Shown here: piece after piece, positions 26,090 to 34,877 of the stretch
Layout of the letters: every line of letters starts with the position of its first letter
Position numbering within the stretch: the stretch's first letter is position 1
Assembly: GCA_951813065.1 (NCBI GenBank)
Contig: CATOTH010000002.1
Coordinates: forward strand, 62,001-126,000
Length of the DNA stretch: 64,000 nt
DNA from: an uncultured Bryobacterales bacterium
GTDB lineage: Bacteria; Acidobacteriota; Terriglobia; Bryobacterales; UBA6623
Direction: 5' to 3'
Made by a program: the position numbers and the translations under genes
The notes under the pieces: model-generated
What the model saw: only the letters and a program-made list of their open reading frames with translations
Database searches by the model: none
What the model was told of the DNA's origin: nothing

Positions 26090-26727
26090 TGCGCCGCCTG
26101 CAGAAACCGCACGACTCGCTCCGGATCCTTGACTCCCGGTTCCCGCTCAAGCCTCGAGCTCGAATCCACTCCCCACGGCCGGGCGATGCGAATCGCTTCG
26201 GCGACATTCTCGCCATCAAGCCCTCCAGAGATGATGATCTTCCCGTGGCGCTTCGCGGAAACAGCGAGCTGCCAGGGAAACACCTCGCCCGTGCCGCCAT
26301 GCAACCCCTTCCGGGCCGTGTCCAACAGGAAGGCGTCCACGGCAAACCCGGAAAGGAGGGAGTCGTCAAATCGCGGCCCGACACGAACAGCCTTCCAGAT
26401 CTCCGCTCCGTCGCCGACAGCACGACGAACCGCGTGGTAATCGTCCGGGCTCTCGCCGCCGTGAAGCTGGACGACATCGAGGGGAACCCGCTGCATCACG
26501 TCGGCGATCGTGGCGGGGCTCTCCCCGACGAACACGCCCACGCGGCGAACCCCTGCGGGCACGTCGGAGACAATCTTCTCCGCCTGCGCGACCATGACAG
26601 CTCGCGGACTCGGCGGATAAAACACCATGCCCACCGCGTTGGCTCCCGCGCGAACAGCGTGCGCAGCGTCCTCGGCGCTTGTGATCCCGCAGACCTTGCG
26701 CAGGACTGGCTTGCCAGTACCCGGCAT
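26086..26727 (-). CDS. trpF: Phosphoribosylanthranilate isomerase
   Basis: A 213-residue TIM-barrel enzyme of tryptophan biosynthesis that performs the Amadori rearrangement of PRA to CdRP. It has VCGITSAEDA with the catalytic Cys13, GMVFYPPSPR, VGVFVG, VQLHGGE, the aspartate strand FLLDTARKG (Asp in LLDT), ISGGLDGENV and the phosphate-binding GVDSSSRLE. Length is right for TrpF. No other trp gene is in the window, so the pathway is dispersed here. A TACGCT box seven bases before ATG 26727 suggests leaderless transcription. It leads a three-gene overlapping operon with the membrane protein and methyltransferase. Confidence 0.95.
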   Translation of the reverse strand: MPGTGKPVLRKVCGITSAEDAAHAVRAGANAVGMVFYPPSPRAVMVAQAEKIVSDVPAGVRRVGVFVGESPATIADVMQRVPLDVVQLHGGESPDDYHAVRRAVGDGAEIWKAVRVGPRFDDSLLSGFAVDAFLLDTARKGLHGGTGEVFPWQLAVSAKRHGKIIISGGLDGENVAEAIRIARPWGVDSSSRLEREPGVKDPERVVRFLQAAH

Positions 26728-26734
26728 CCGTTTC

Positions 26735-26740
26735 AGCGTA
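26735..26740 (-). promoter_or_regulatory. Putative -10 box of trpF
   Basis: TACGCT on the minus strand seven bases before ATG 26727, in the 59-bp gap after the NUDIX-MBL gene; no Shine-Dalgarno. Inferred. Confidence 0.45.
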
Positions 26741-26786
26741 GCAACGACAGCGCGGCTGCCGATGCGGCCGATTCAGCGGCGACAGC

Positions 26787-28373
26787 TCAGCCGCGGCCCA
26801 GCTCGTGACGAAGCCTTTCGGGGAGCCCTGAAATGCGACCATTCAATTCCAGCCGCTCCAAATGGGCCAGCACCTGGCGCACAGCGAACCGCCGTATCGC
26901 GGGATCCAAGTCACCGTAGACGGCCGGCAGCATCGCTTCTGGATCCCGCTCGCCCTTCGTCCAGGATTCAAAGACCCTGTCCTCTCGCCACAGCCGGTGC
27001 TGGCGGGCCTCCGCCAGCGCTCTCGGAGCGTCGCGAATCATCGAACCGTGTCCCGGCAGGATGACGCGCGCACCGAGGCTGGCGAGTCGCTCCAACGAAT
27101 CGATGTAGTCCGACATCGAGCCATCGGGTGGATCGATCGAGACGGTTCCGTAACCCGAAACCATATCGCCGCAAAGCAGGGTGCGGGTTCTTTCTTCCAG
27201 GAAGCATAGATGGCCGCTCGCATGGCCGGGAACATGTTCGACGCGGATGTGCAGGGGGCGGCTTCCCGCCAGTTCGACAGTCTCGCCGCCCTCGAAGCGG
27301 CCGTCGATCTGGATACCTTTGCGATCCAGTCTCGAAACTGTGGCGGCGTGAGCCGAGATCGGCACCTGATAGCGCTCGCGTAGCGCCTCCGCTCCAGCGA
27401 CATGGTCGTCGTGATGGTGGGACAACCAGATCCCGCGGAGCCTCCCGCCAGCGCGGTTCAATTCCGTATCGACGATTTCGCAAAGGCGTTGCAGCTCGGC
27501 ATCCCACGGAGACCCGGGATCGACCAGCACGAAGTCGCCTGATCCCAGCAGCAGCGCGTTCGTGTGCGTAGCGGGAGGCAAAGTCCTTGTCGCCAAGGGA
27601 ATGACCCGAATTCCCGGCCGGAACTCGATCGCATGCGGCGAGTTGGGCTGGTGCGCCTGTGACCGCCACAACAACGCCCGTCCGTCCGCGCCCTTGTCTG
27701 CAAGCACACGCAACGTCTCAAGCGTCGGCTGGGCCAGCAGCACGTCCCCTTCATCCCATCGGTCGAGCGCTTTGCGCGCGGATATCCACTCGCCGTGGGA
27801 AAGCTCGCCGGGAATCACCGTTGGCTGAGACTGCTCGTCAGAGGGCCACTCCAGCAAGAAGAATGTTGCGTCGAAGCGCATTGGCGACAAGGGCGGGGTG
27901 ACCCAACGGCCAGCGAAACGCAACCGAGTGGCGTCAAGTTGCAAGCCGCTGTTGTTCAGCCAGTCGGCGAAATCCACTTCCGTGTCTAGGAGCAGCCGCC
28001 GGACACGTTCCAGTTCCGCGTTGTCGGGCTGGCATCCAACCGCGGCGAGGATTCCAGCCTCTTCGAACAGTTCGCGCAGAGCGCAAGCCACGTGTGCGGC
28101 GTCCTTGCCGGACGACCGGTAGGCGTCCTCCCCGTCCATTGCGCCTCGAACCGGCACAACTGCGTCACCTTGAGAGAGCCGCCCCCCTGGAAACGCGTGC
28201 CACCCTCCCATGAACCGGAGGGAGTCCGAACGCCGGACCAAAAAGACCTCGCAGTCTCCGGACGGGCCCGTACGGTATGGAATCGCGCCCGCGGAGAGGC
28301 GCGGAGCAGCCGGCCGGAGCTGGGGAGGGGATTCCGAACTGGTTCGGCCTCCGGTGCTGCCGACGGACGGCAA
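26787..28373 (-). CDS. NUDIX-metallo-beta-lactamase fusion hydrolase
   Basis: A 528-residue fusion. The N-terminal half is a NUDIX domain of the NUDT7/19-like (CoA-type) subgroup: FPGGRLSQGDA, about 30 inserted residues, then ALRELFEEAGIL (63-109). The C-terminal half (about 250-470) is a metallo-beta-lactamase fold with SHHHDDH (H319, H321, D323, H324) followed by GHASGH and a VILPGHG strand, as in LACTB2/RNase Z-like hydrolases, plus a helical DUF-like tail. It probably hydrolyses an activated nucleotide or CoA derivative and a thioester or phosphoester. The start codon appears to be TTG 28373 with TACCGT 5 bases before; this is uncertain. It is followed by trpF. Confidence 0.85.
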   Translation of the reverse strand: MPSVGSTGGRTSSESPPQLRPAAPRLSAGAIPYRTGPSGDCEVFLVRRSDSLRFMGGWHAFPGGRLSQGDAVVPVRGAMDGEDAYRSSGKDAAHVACALRELFEEAGILAAVGCQPDNAELERVRRLLLDTEVDFADWLNNSGLQLDATRLRFAGRWVTPPLSPMRFDATFFLLEWPSDEQSQPTVIPGELSHGEWISARKALDRWDEGDVLLAQPTLETLRVLADKGADGRALLWRSQAHQPNSPHAIEFRPGIRVIPLATRTLPPATHTNALLLGSGDFVLVDPGSPWDAELQRLCEIVDTELNRAGGRLRGIWLSHHHDDHVAGAEALRERYQVPISAHAATVSRLDRKGIQIDGRFEGGETVELAGSRPLHIRVEHVPGHASGHLCFLEERTRTLLCGDMVSGYGTVSIDPPDGSMSDYIDSLERLASLGARVILPGHGSMIRDAPRALAEARQHRLWREDRVFESWTKGERDPEAMLPAVYGDLDPAIRRFAVRQVLAHLERLELNGRISGLPERLRHELGRG

Positions 28374-28406
28374 GCCTCACGGTACCACGGCGGCCATTGG
28401 CCGGAA

Positions 28407-29819
28407 TCAGGCAAGTGCTTCCTGTATGAGCTTCCCGCCGTTGATCGTCGCTCGTTCCGATCGGCCGTTATGCAGGTAGGTCAGGCTGAGGTGGTCCAGG
28501 CCCAGCAAGTGCAGGATCGTCGCGTGGATGTCATGCACGTGATAGGGCGTTTCCTCGGCCCGCAGGCCAAGTTCGTCGGTCGTTCCGATCGTCTGGCCGC
28601 CACGGACACCGCCACCGGCCATCCAGATCGTGAAACCCCAAGGGTTATGGTCGCGGCCGTCACCCTGTTCATTGAACGGCGTCCGTCCGAACTCTCCGCC
28701 CCAGATCACCAATGTGTCGTCCAGCATCCCGCGGGACTTCAGGTCCGCGAGCAAACCGGCGATCGGCTTGTCGGAAACGCCGCACCACTTGGTGTGGTTC
28801 TCCTCGATCTTCCGGTGCGCGTCCCAGCCACCACAGTAGGCTTGGACAAACCGCACGCCCCGCTCGACAAGCCGCCTGGCGAGCAGCAGGTTCCGGCCGT
28901 AGACGGAGGTAGGCTCTTCGTTCATGCCGTAGAGCCTCTTCGTCGCTTCGGATTCCTGCGCCAAATCCACGGCTTCGGGCGCGTGGGATTGCATCCTGTA
29001 CGCCAGCTCGTAGGACCGGAGGCGCGCATCGAGTTCACTCTGATTCGGATGCTTCTCCGCATGGTGCCGGTTCAACGCCGCGAGCAGGTCGAGCTTGCCG
29101 CGCTGCTGGAGGTTTCCGACCACTTCCGGCGTCTCCAGGTTCAGAATCGGCGCTCCTTCCTGCTTGAACAGAGTTCCTTGATAGGACGCGGGCAGGAATC
29201 CGCTGCTCCAGTTCTTGGAACCCCCGTTGACGCGGACCTCGTCGTTGAGAATCACGAACGTTGGCAGGTTCCGGTTCGCCGAGCCCAGCCCGTAGGTCAC
29301 CCAAGATCCCATGGATGGCCGGCCGGCGAGGATCGAGCCCGTGTTCATCTGGCAGACAGACCCGACGTGGTTCAGTCCGTCCGCCGTGCAGGACCGGATC
29401 ACTGCCAGATCGTCGACATGCTTGGCGACGTGCGGATACCAGTTCGACACCCACAGGCCGCTCTCGCCATGGCGCGCCCATTCTCTCTGGGACGGCATGA
29501 GGGTGTTGTGGGCGGTTCCGGGCATGGCCGTCAGCGGCCGGCCGTATGACTCGGGCATGGGCTGGCCCGCATACCGCTCGAGGGCGGGTTTGGGATCGAA
29601 GGTGTCCATGTGGCTGGGACCGCCCTCCATAAAACACCAGATCACTGCCTTCGCGGTGGGCCGGTGGTGGGGGACGCGGGCCGCCAAGGGATCTCGAGAG
29701 GCGAAAGCGCTGTCGGCGTCGAGGGCAGCCAGCGCGAGCGCGCCCAAGCCGCTCCCGGCCTGGCTCAGAAACGCCCTGCGGGATCTCGCTGCCGACGAAT
29801 TGAATCTCTTCTCTCGCAT
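28407..29819 (-). CDS. DUF1501 family protein, Tat-exported (second copy)
   Basis: A 470-residue DUF1501 protein. The N-terminal Tat-like signal (SRRAFLSQAGSGLGALALA) is followed by WCFMEGGPSHMDTFDPK, the VRSCTADGLNHVG segment, GGWDAH, and the closing EFGRTPFN and DHNPWGFTIWMAGGG motifs. It lies 17 bp after the DUF1549/DUF1553 gene on the same strand, the same order as the pair at 9135-13102. Sequence identity to that copy is only moderate by eye, so the two are old paralogues. The family belongs to the alkaline phosphatase superfamily; function unproven. Confidence 0.9.
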   Translation of the reverse strand: MREKRFNSSAARSRRAFLSQAGSGLGALALAALDADSAFASRDPLAARVPHHRPTAKAVIWCFMEGGPSHMDTFDPKPALERYAGQPMPESYGRPLTAMPGTAHNTLMPSQREWARHGESGLWVSNWYPHVAKHVDDLAVIRSCTADGLNHVGSVCQMNTGSILAGRPSMGSWVTYGLGSANRNLPTFVILNDEVRVNGGSKNWSSGFLPASYQGTLFKQEGAPILNLETPEVVGNLQQRGKLDLLAALNRHHAEKHPNQSELDARLRSYELAYRMQSHAPEAVDLAQESEATKRLYGMNEEPTSVYGRNLLLARRLVERGVRFVQAYCGGWDAHRKIEENHTKWCGVSDKPIAGLLADLKSRGMLDDTLVIWGGEFGRTPFNEQGDGRDHNPWGFTIWMAGGGVRGGQTIGTTDELGLRAEETPYHVHDIHATILHLLGLDHLSLTYLHNGRSERATINGGKLIQEALA

Positions 29820-29836
29820 CTCGCTCTTCGGGGGTC

Positions 29837-32095
29837 TCAGTTGCGATAGACGAATTCGTTCGAGTTCAGCAGCATGTGGCTGAAATCAACTACCGCCGCC
29901 GCCTCAGCGGGACTCATCTCCTCCACGCGGGATGAATCCGGCAGGAGCAACTCTTCGCCCGCATCGACCCGGTCCGTGATAATGCTCCGCTGGGTCTCGA
30001 GAAACGTCAGGACGGTGTCCTTTTCCCAAGCATCGGGAACCCTTGAGTACGCCAGCCGGAATCCCGCCTGGATCTGCCGGTCCCGGTCGGCGCCCGCTTC
30101 GTCAATGATCCGGCCCGCCAAGCCGCTCGCCCAGCTCAGCGTATGCTCGCTGTTGAGCAGCGCAAGGGCCTGCGGAGCCGTGGTAGTGGTCGACCGCCGG
30201 GCGCAGGATTCGTGGGTGTCGGGCATGTCCAGCGCCTCGAGCATTGGATACCGATCGTTGCGACGGACAAACACGTACACGCTTCGCCGATCCTGCTCGG
30301 CCGCCAGTTCGTGCGATCCCCAGCCCCCTCGGGGCTCACCCGCCCCTTTCGGCAAGGCCGGGTAGACGCTCGGGCCACCCATCTGTCGATTCAAGCGGTC
30401 CGAGACCGCGAGCATCGAATCGCGGATCACTTCCCCGCTCAGGCGCTGCGGCGGAAACCGCCAGACCAGCCGGTTCAACGGGTCTGCCTCGTCGCCGTCC
30501 GCGCGGAAATCGGAAGACTGCTGGTACGTCCTGGACGTCATGATCGCCCGGTGCATCCGCTTCAGGCTCCAACCCTCGCGGACGAACTCACCGGCCAGCC
30601 AATCGAGCAGTTCGGGGTGCGTCGGGCGCTCTCCCATGAGTCCGAAATCGCTGGGCGTGCGCACGATGCCCTGACCGAAGTGGTAGTGCCAAAGGCGGTT
30701 GACCATGACCCGGGACGGAAGCGGGTTTTCCGGGGCCGTGAGCCATTTCGCCAGCGCCGTGCGCCTGCCCGACGACCGCCCGTCGAGAGCCGGGGCATAA
30801 GCGGCGGGTCCAGGGTCGAGCAGAGTCAAGAACCCCGGCTGGACCTCTTCCCGCGGCGCCGCATAGTTGGCGAACGAAAGAACGTGCGTCTTGGGCGCGT
30901 CGGTCCCCAATTCCCGGATGCCGCTACCAACCGGCAATTCCGGCGGCTTCAAGTGATCAAATTCTTCGAGTCGCGCTTGCAGTTCCTTGTAGCGTGCCTT
31001 GGCCCCGTCCTTGAGCGAGCCCGCGAGTCTCTGGTCGTTGTGGTAGCGCATCTGCCACATGTGCTGCTGGAAGAGCAGGCGCTCGTACATCGTGCGCTCC
31101 GAGACCGGCTTGCTGAAGGCGGCTTGTGTCGAAGGCGCGCGTCTGTTGACCTGGGTCTGGAACGCGTCGGCGCGCTTCGTGTCAAGCAGCTCGTCCATCG
31201 CGGCGCGGATACCTGCGGTGGCTTTCTCCCACTCGGCCTGCCGGCGAGCGTGTTCGGCGCGCTCCTCTTCACTCAAGAGGTGAATTTCGTCATCGGTGGT
31301 GAAATTGGTGAAGAACGCTTGCAACCGGTAGTAGTCGGACTGGAGGATCGGGTCGAATTTGTGATCGTGGCACTTGGCGCAGGCGTAAGTGAGGCCCATG
31401 AAGACTCCACCCACCGTGTCGGTGACGTCAAGCAGGATTTCCTGGCGGCGTTGCACCAGGATCGCCGCGTTGGACTCGTCCGGATAGTTGCGGTTGAAGC
31501 CCGTTGCAATGCGAGCTTCGGGGCTCTCGGGCCACAGCTCGTCCCCGGCAATCTGCTCCTGGACAAAGCGGTCGTACGGCTTGTCGGCGTTGAGCGAATC
31601 GATGACGTAGTCGCGAAAGCGCCAGGCATTCGGGCGGGTCTCGTCGGCCTTGAAGCCCTCGCTCTCCGCGAATCGCGCCAGGTCCAGCCAGTGTCGCGCC
31701 CAAGTCTCGCCGTAGCGTGGTGACGCCAGTAACCGGTCCACGACCTTGGCAAACGCATCCGGCGAATTGTCATCCAGGAAGGCCTGCACCTCCTCGGGGG
31801 TCGGAGGCAGTCCGTGCAGGCCGAACTTCGCGCGTCGGATCAGCGTGACCTTGTCCGCTGACGGCGCGAACGCGAGGCCCTTTTCCCGCATCCCGGCGGC
31901 AACGAAGGCATCAATCGGGTTTTCCTGCCCCTCGTTTGGAATGTCCGGCGAGGCGACTGGTTGGAACGCCCAATGGGAGCGCTGGTGTTCGGTGAAGGGG
32001 AACTCCTGCGGCGCCTTGGCGCTGGCGGCCGACATCACCCCAGCCGAAGCGAGCAACGCCAGGCAGCAACAAAGCGGTCCGACTCTAGAAGTCAT
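29837..32095 (-). CDS. DUF1549-DUF1553 protein (no PSCyt1 domain)
   Basis: A 752-residue exported protein. A signal peptide (to about residue 25, SAASA) is followed by a short linker, DUF1549 (from about 40, with the [13 protein letters not shown] motif), a charged coiled-coil region (about 265-350) and DUF1553 ([13 protein letters not shown] and [13 protein letters not shown]). Compared with the copy at 9135, the N-terminal haem-binding PSCyt1 domain is missing. The ATG at 32095 puts the signal peptide first; the longer frame back to 32515 would run through the divergent promoter region. It is transcribed with the downstream DUF1501 gene. Confidence 0.9.
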   Translation of the reverse strand: MTSRVGPLCCCLALLASAGVMSAASAKAPQEFPFTEHQRSHWAFQPVASPDIPNEGQENPIDAFVAAGMREKGLAFAPSADKVTLIRRAKFGLHGLPPTPEEVQAFLDDNSPDAFAKVVDRLLASPRYGETWARHWLDLARFAESEGFKADETRPNAWRFRDYVIDSLNADKPYDRFVQEQIAGDELWPESPEARIATGFNRNYPDESNAAILVQRRQEILLDVTDTVGGVFMGLTYACAKCHDHKFDPILQSDYYRLQAFFTNFTTDDEIHLLSEEERAEHARRQAEWEKATAGIRAAMDELLDTKRADAFQTQVNRRAPSTQAAFSKPVSERTMYERLLFQQHMWQMRYHNDQRLAGSLKDGAKARYKELQARLEEFDHLKPPELPVGSGIRELGTDAPKTHVLSFANYAAPREEVQPGFLTLLDPGPAAYAPALDGRSSGRRTALAKWLTAPENPLPSRVMVNRLWHYHFGQGIVRTPSDFGLMGERPTHPELLDWLAGEFVREGWSLKRMHRAIMTSRTYQQSSDFRADGDEADPLNRLVWRFPPQRLSGEVIRDSMLAVSDRLNRQMGGPSVYPALPKGAGEPRGGWGSHELAAEQDRRSVYVFVRRNDRYPMLEALDMPDTHESCARRSTTTTAPQALALLNSEHTLSWASGLAGRIIDEAGADRDRQIQAGFRLAYSRVPDAWEKDTVLTFLETQRSIITDRVDAGEELLLPDSSRVEEMSPAEAAAVVDFSHMLLNSNEFVYRN

Positions 32096-32143
32096 GGTGG
32101 GTTGTTCCGGCAGCACGACGAACCCGCAATGCCACTCGGTTAC

Positions 32144-32173
32144 ACTATCGTCTTTATATATGTATATTGTCAA
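32144..32173 (-). promoter_or_regulatory. Putative promoter of the DUF1549-DUF1501 operon
   Basis: TTGACA (32173-32168), an 18-base spacer in an AT-rich island, then GATAGT (32149-32144) on the minus strand. The predicted leader to ATG 32095 is about 40 bases. Good -35, moderate -10. Confidence 0.5.
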
Positions 32174-32289
32174 GACTGCGGCACCGATCGACTGAAATAG
32201 GAACACGCGCGGCCTGGCATCGCACTCGAAACGACCCCGATCGTGGAGAACTGTCGGGAGCCTCGTATCACCTGCGGCCTTAGGGGGAG

Positions 32290-32295
32290 TATCAT
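32290..32295 (+). promoter_or_regulatory. Putative -10 box of the DUF1080/GT39 operon
   Basis: TATCAT 14 bases before ATG 32310, giving a leader of only about seven bases. No Shine-Dalgarno. Inferred. Confidence 0.4.
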
Positions 32296-32309
32296 AGGCG
32301 GGGCTGACT

Positions 32310-33254
32310 ATGCATTGGCGGATAGTTCTTGGCGTGTTCTTGGCCGCGGGTGCGGCCGCCGGTGCGGACGAGGCCTTCAACGGGCGCTGGGTCATCCGGC
32401 CATTGGGTGAGAACAACGCCCGGGTCCTGTGGCTTGAGATCAATGGAGCTGGAACAGACACCATAACGGGAGCAATGGTCGGAGGTGGCCCTGGGGGGCA
32501 GCTCGACCCAATCAAGGATGCGAGCGTCGAGAACGGCCAGCTCCGCTTTCACTTGGAGCGGTCCTTTGGCCAGCAACCCGACAGGGTCATGAAGACTTCG
32601 GTCGTTGCTGCAGTGGACGACGGGCAACTGCATGGCGTCGCAATGCGGACCCGCGGGACGCTGCTGTGGATGGGCGAGCGGGCCCCGACCCTGCCAGAAC
32701 GCGACGACGGTTCGTGGCGCGAGGGGGAGCCGATTGAGTTGTTCGACGGTCAGGGGATCCAGGGCTGGCACACGTTACGGCCCGGGCGAGAAGAAGGCTG
32801 GTACGCCGAGGATGGCATCTTGAAGAACAAGCGCCGCGCAGACCTCCTGGTGTCCGACGGGACGTTCTGGAATTTCGTCCTCAGGGTCGAGTACCTTGTC
32901 CATCCGAAAATGAACGGCGGGATCGGGTTGCGCGGTCGCTACGAGATTCAACTTCTCGACGACTTCGGCCACGAAGCCAGCGACCACGGCAACGGCGCCC
33001 TCTATGGCCGGATCGCGCCGGCGGTCAATGCCAGTCGACCGGCCGGCGATTGGCAGACGCTGGAGATCCGCCTCGTAGGCCGGGAGGTCACAGTCGTGCT
33101 GAATGGTATTGAAACCATTAGCCGGGCCGTTGTCGACGGCTTCACGGCCATGGCAACCGACTGGCGCGAGGATCAACCCGGTCCGATCACACTGCAGGGT
33201 GACCACGGTGCGATCGAATACCGGAAGATCGAGCTGACACCTCTCGTGCAATGA
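32310..33254 (+). CDS. DUF1080 (3-keto-disaccharide hydrolase family) protein
   Basis: A 314-residue exported protein. A signal peptide (to about residue 19, AGA) leads to a beta-rich N-terminal region of about 110 residues. The C-terminal DUF1080 jelly-roll (about 140-310) begins ELFDGQGIQGWH and contains FWNFVLRVEYLVHPKMNGGI, the GRYEIQLLDDFG segment and GDWQTLEIRLVG. DUF1080 proteins include 3-keto-glucoside hydrolases working with exported Gfo/Idh oxidoreductases, several of which are in this window. It overlaps the following glycosyltransferase by 4 bp, an odd partnership that suggests a surface glycan function. Confidence 0.88.
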   Translation: MHWRIVLGVFLAAGAAAGADEAFNGRWVIRPLGENNARVLWLEINGAGTDTITGAMVGGGPGGQLDPIKDASVENGQLRFHLERSFGQQPDRVMKTSVVAAVDDGQLHGVAMRTRGTLLWMGERAPTLPERDDGSWREGEPIELFDGQGIQGWHTLRPGREEGWYAEDGILKNKRRADLLVSDGTFWNFVLRVEYLVHPKMNGGIGLRGRYEIQLLDDFGHEASDHGNGALYGRIAPAVNASRPAGDWQTLEIRLVGREVTVVLNGIETISRAVVDGFTAMATDWREDQPGPITLQGDHGAIEYRKIELTPLVQ

Positions 33255-34723
33255 CCCGGACGCGGGCCATTAGGCTGGCTGCGGCGGCGATGCTGGTTGT
33301 TGCGCTATATGTGCTGCCTATCCCCGAACGCGGACTAATCGGTCCCGACGAGCCCCGCTACGCGTCCGTTGCGCGGAATATGGCCGAATCCGGCGACTGG
33401 ATCACACCGGTTCTTTGGGACGAGCCTTGGTTTGAAAAGCCGGCGCTGCTCTTTTGGCTCGGCGGACTCGCCAACAAGGCAGGCGTCGAGGCTTATACGC
33501 GAGTGCCCATTGCCCTGGTCAGTCTTGCTTTTCTGGTCTTTTTTTTTCGTACGACCCGGGAAGAGTTCGACGAACCCACGGCGGCAACCGCGACCACGAT
33601 CCTCGCCACGTCCGCAGGCTGGGTCGCCTACTCCGATGCGGGCGTCTTCGACGCCCCGGTGGCGGTTTTCACATCGGCAGCGCTGCTCGCCCTCGTCCCT
33701 TGGGTTCGTCAACCCGATTCGCGGAACGCCGGTCGCTGCATGCCAGCGTTCGGAGCACTGCTGGGCCTTGCCGTGCTGAGCAAGGGCTTGGTCGGCCCAG
33801 TCATCGCAACCCTGGCCCTTGTTCCCGCATTGGGCACCCAGCCCCGGCGGGTGCTCGACCTTCTCGGTCCCCGGGCGCTGGTTCCGTTCGGCGCGGTCTG
33901 CCTGCCTTGGTACTTGGCCTGCTACTGGCGCAACGGTGGCGTGTTCGTCGAAGAGTTCATTCTCCGCCACCATTGGGACCGCTTCTTCAGCCCAGCGCTG
34001 CAACACGAGCAACCGATTTGGTTCTTTGTTCCGGTGCTGCTAGGGTTCATGCTGCCGTGGGCACCAATGCTGTGCAGCCTCCGGCGGGACACGCTCTGGA
34101 GCAAGCCGCTCTTCCGGTTCCTGTGTGCCTGGACGGTGCTTCCCTTGGCTTTCTTTTCCGTGTCCGTGAACAAGCTCCCTGGCTATATCCTGCCGGTGCT
34201 TCCTCCTCTTGCGATCCTGCTGGCGATCCAATGGCGGCACAACCCGAAGAGACGGTATCTCTGCGCTTCAGCTGGCGCGCTGCTGCTGGTTCCGCTGGCG
34301 GGAGCACTGCTGCCGGCGGCATTGGCAGACGGGATCACCCGGGCGTGGGCGGGGTTGTCGGCGGGCGATGTGTTCCTGGGCATCGGCGGCGCGAGCATCT
34401 TGATGGCCGTGCTCTCAGTAGGTCTGGCCCTGAAAGTTGATCCCCAGTGGGCGGTCACGGCGGTGGGCCTGCCAGCGGCCGTTGCGCTGGCGCTGCTCAA
34501 GTTTCAGGCCTATCCAGCCACCAGCGAAGTAGCGGGGACCCGCGAGTTCGTGGAGCGGAATGCAACCCGGATCGAGCAATCGTGTGTGGGGGATGTGCGG
34601 CGCCATGTGGCGTACGGGATCCGGCACTACGCTAGCAGCGCGCCTCCGCCGTGCGAGTCCCAGCCTCGCCGATTGAGGATCGAGGGCGATCCCCCACGTC
34701 TCGAGCCATTTCTCGGTCGCTGA
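33251..34723 (+). CDS. GT39/ArnT-like membrane glycosyltransferase
   Basis: A 490-residue integral membrane protein of the PMT/ArnT (GT39/GT83-like) fold. The first luminal loop carries the acidic motif PDEPRYA (about 26-32) and the companion EPWFEKPALLFWL, which place the lipid-linked sugar and the catalytic Asp/Glu; about 11 helices follow. It transfers a sugar from a polyprenyl phosphate to a lipid or protein on the outer face. ATG 33251 overlaps the DUF1080 stop by 4 bp. A run of nine T (33539-33547), encoding the FFF of LVFFFRTT, is unusual in this GC-rich gene and could slip. The intergenic region after it (34724-34877) shows no clear terminator. Confidence 0.9.
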   Translation: MTRTRAIRLAAAAMLVVALYVLPIPERGLIGPDEPRYASVARNMAESGDWITPVLWDEPWFEKPALLFWLGGLANKAGVEAYTRVPIALVSLAFLVFFFRTTREEFDEPTAATATTILATSAGWVAYSDAGVFDAPVAVFTSAALLALVPWVRQPDSRNAGRCMPAFGALLGLAVLSKGLVGPVIATLALVPALGTQPRRVLDLLGPRALVPFGAVCLPWYLACYWRNGGVFVEEFILRHHWDRFFSPALQHEQPIWFFVPVLLGFMLPWAPMLCSLRRDTLWSKPLFRFLCAWTVLPLAFFSVSVNKLPGYILPVLPPLAILLAIQWRHNPKRRYLCASAGALLLVPLAGALLPAALADGITRAWAGLSAGDVFLGIGGASILMAVLSVGLALKVDPQWAVTAVGLPAAVALALLKFQAYPATSEVAGTREFVERNATRIEQSCVGDVRRHVAYGIRHYASSAPPPCESQPRRLRIEGDPPRLEPFLGR

Positions 34724-34877
34724 CGGCGCGGACCGACCAGTTTTGCCCAAGCGCGCCGCATCAGGGGGTTCAGCCGAGAGAATGGATCCACTGGTTCCCG
34801 GTTGGCGTGCGGGCGGCGATGGAGGCCGCAGTGCGGAGCGCTTGACAGTCTTGGCCGGCTTTCGCCGAACTGTCGTT

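Noticed and set aside
30143..31723. Long plus-strand frame opposite the second DUF1549 gene (526 codons)
   Set aside because: Arg/Val-rich shadow without domains; DUF1549 and DUF1553 motifs on the other strand are clear.
32096..32515. N-terminal extension of the second DUF1549 gene back to 32515
   Set aside because: It would cross the divergent promoter and overlap DUF1080; the signal peptide starts at ATG 32095.
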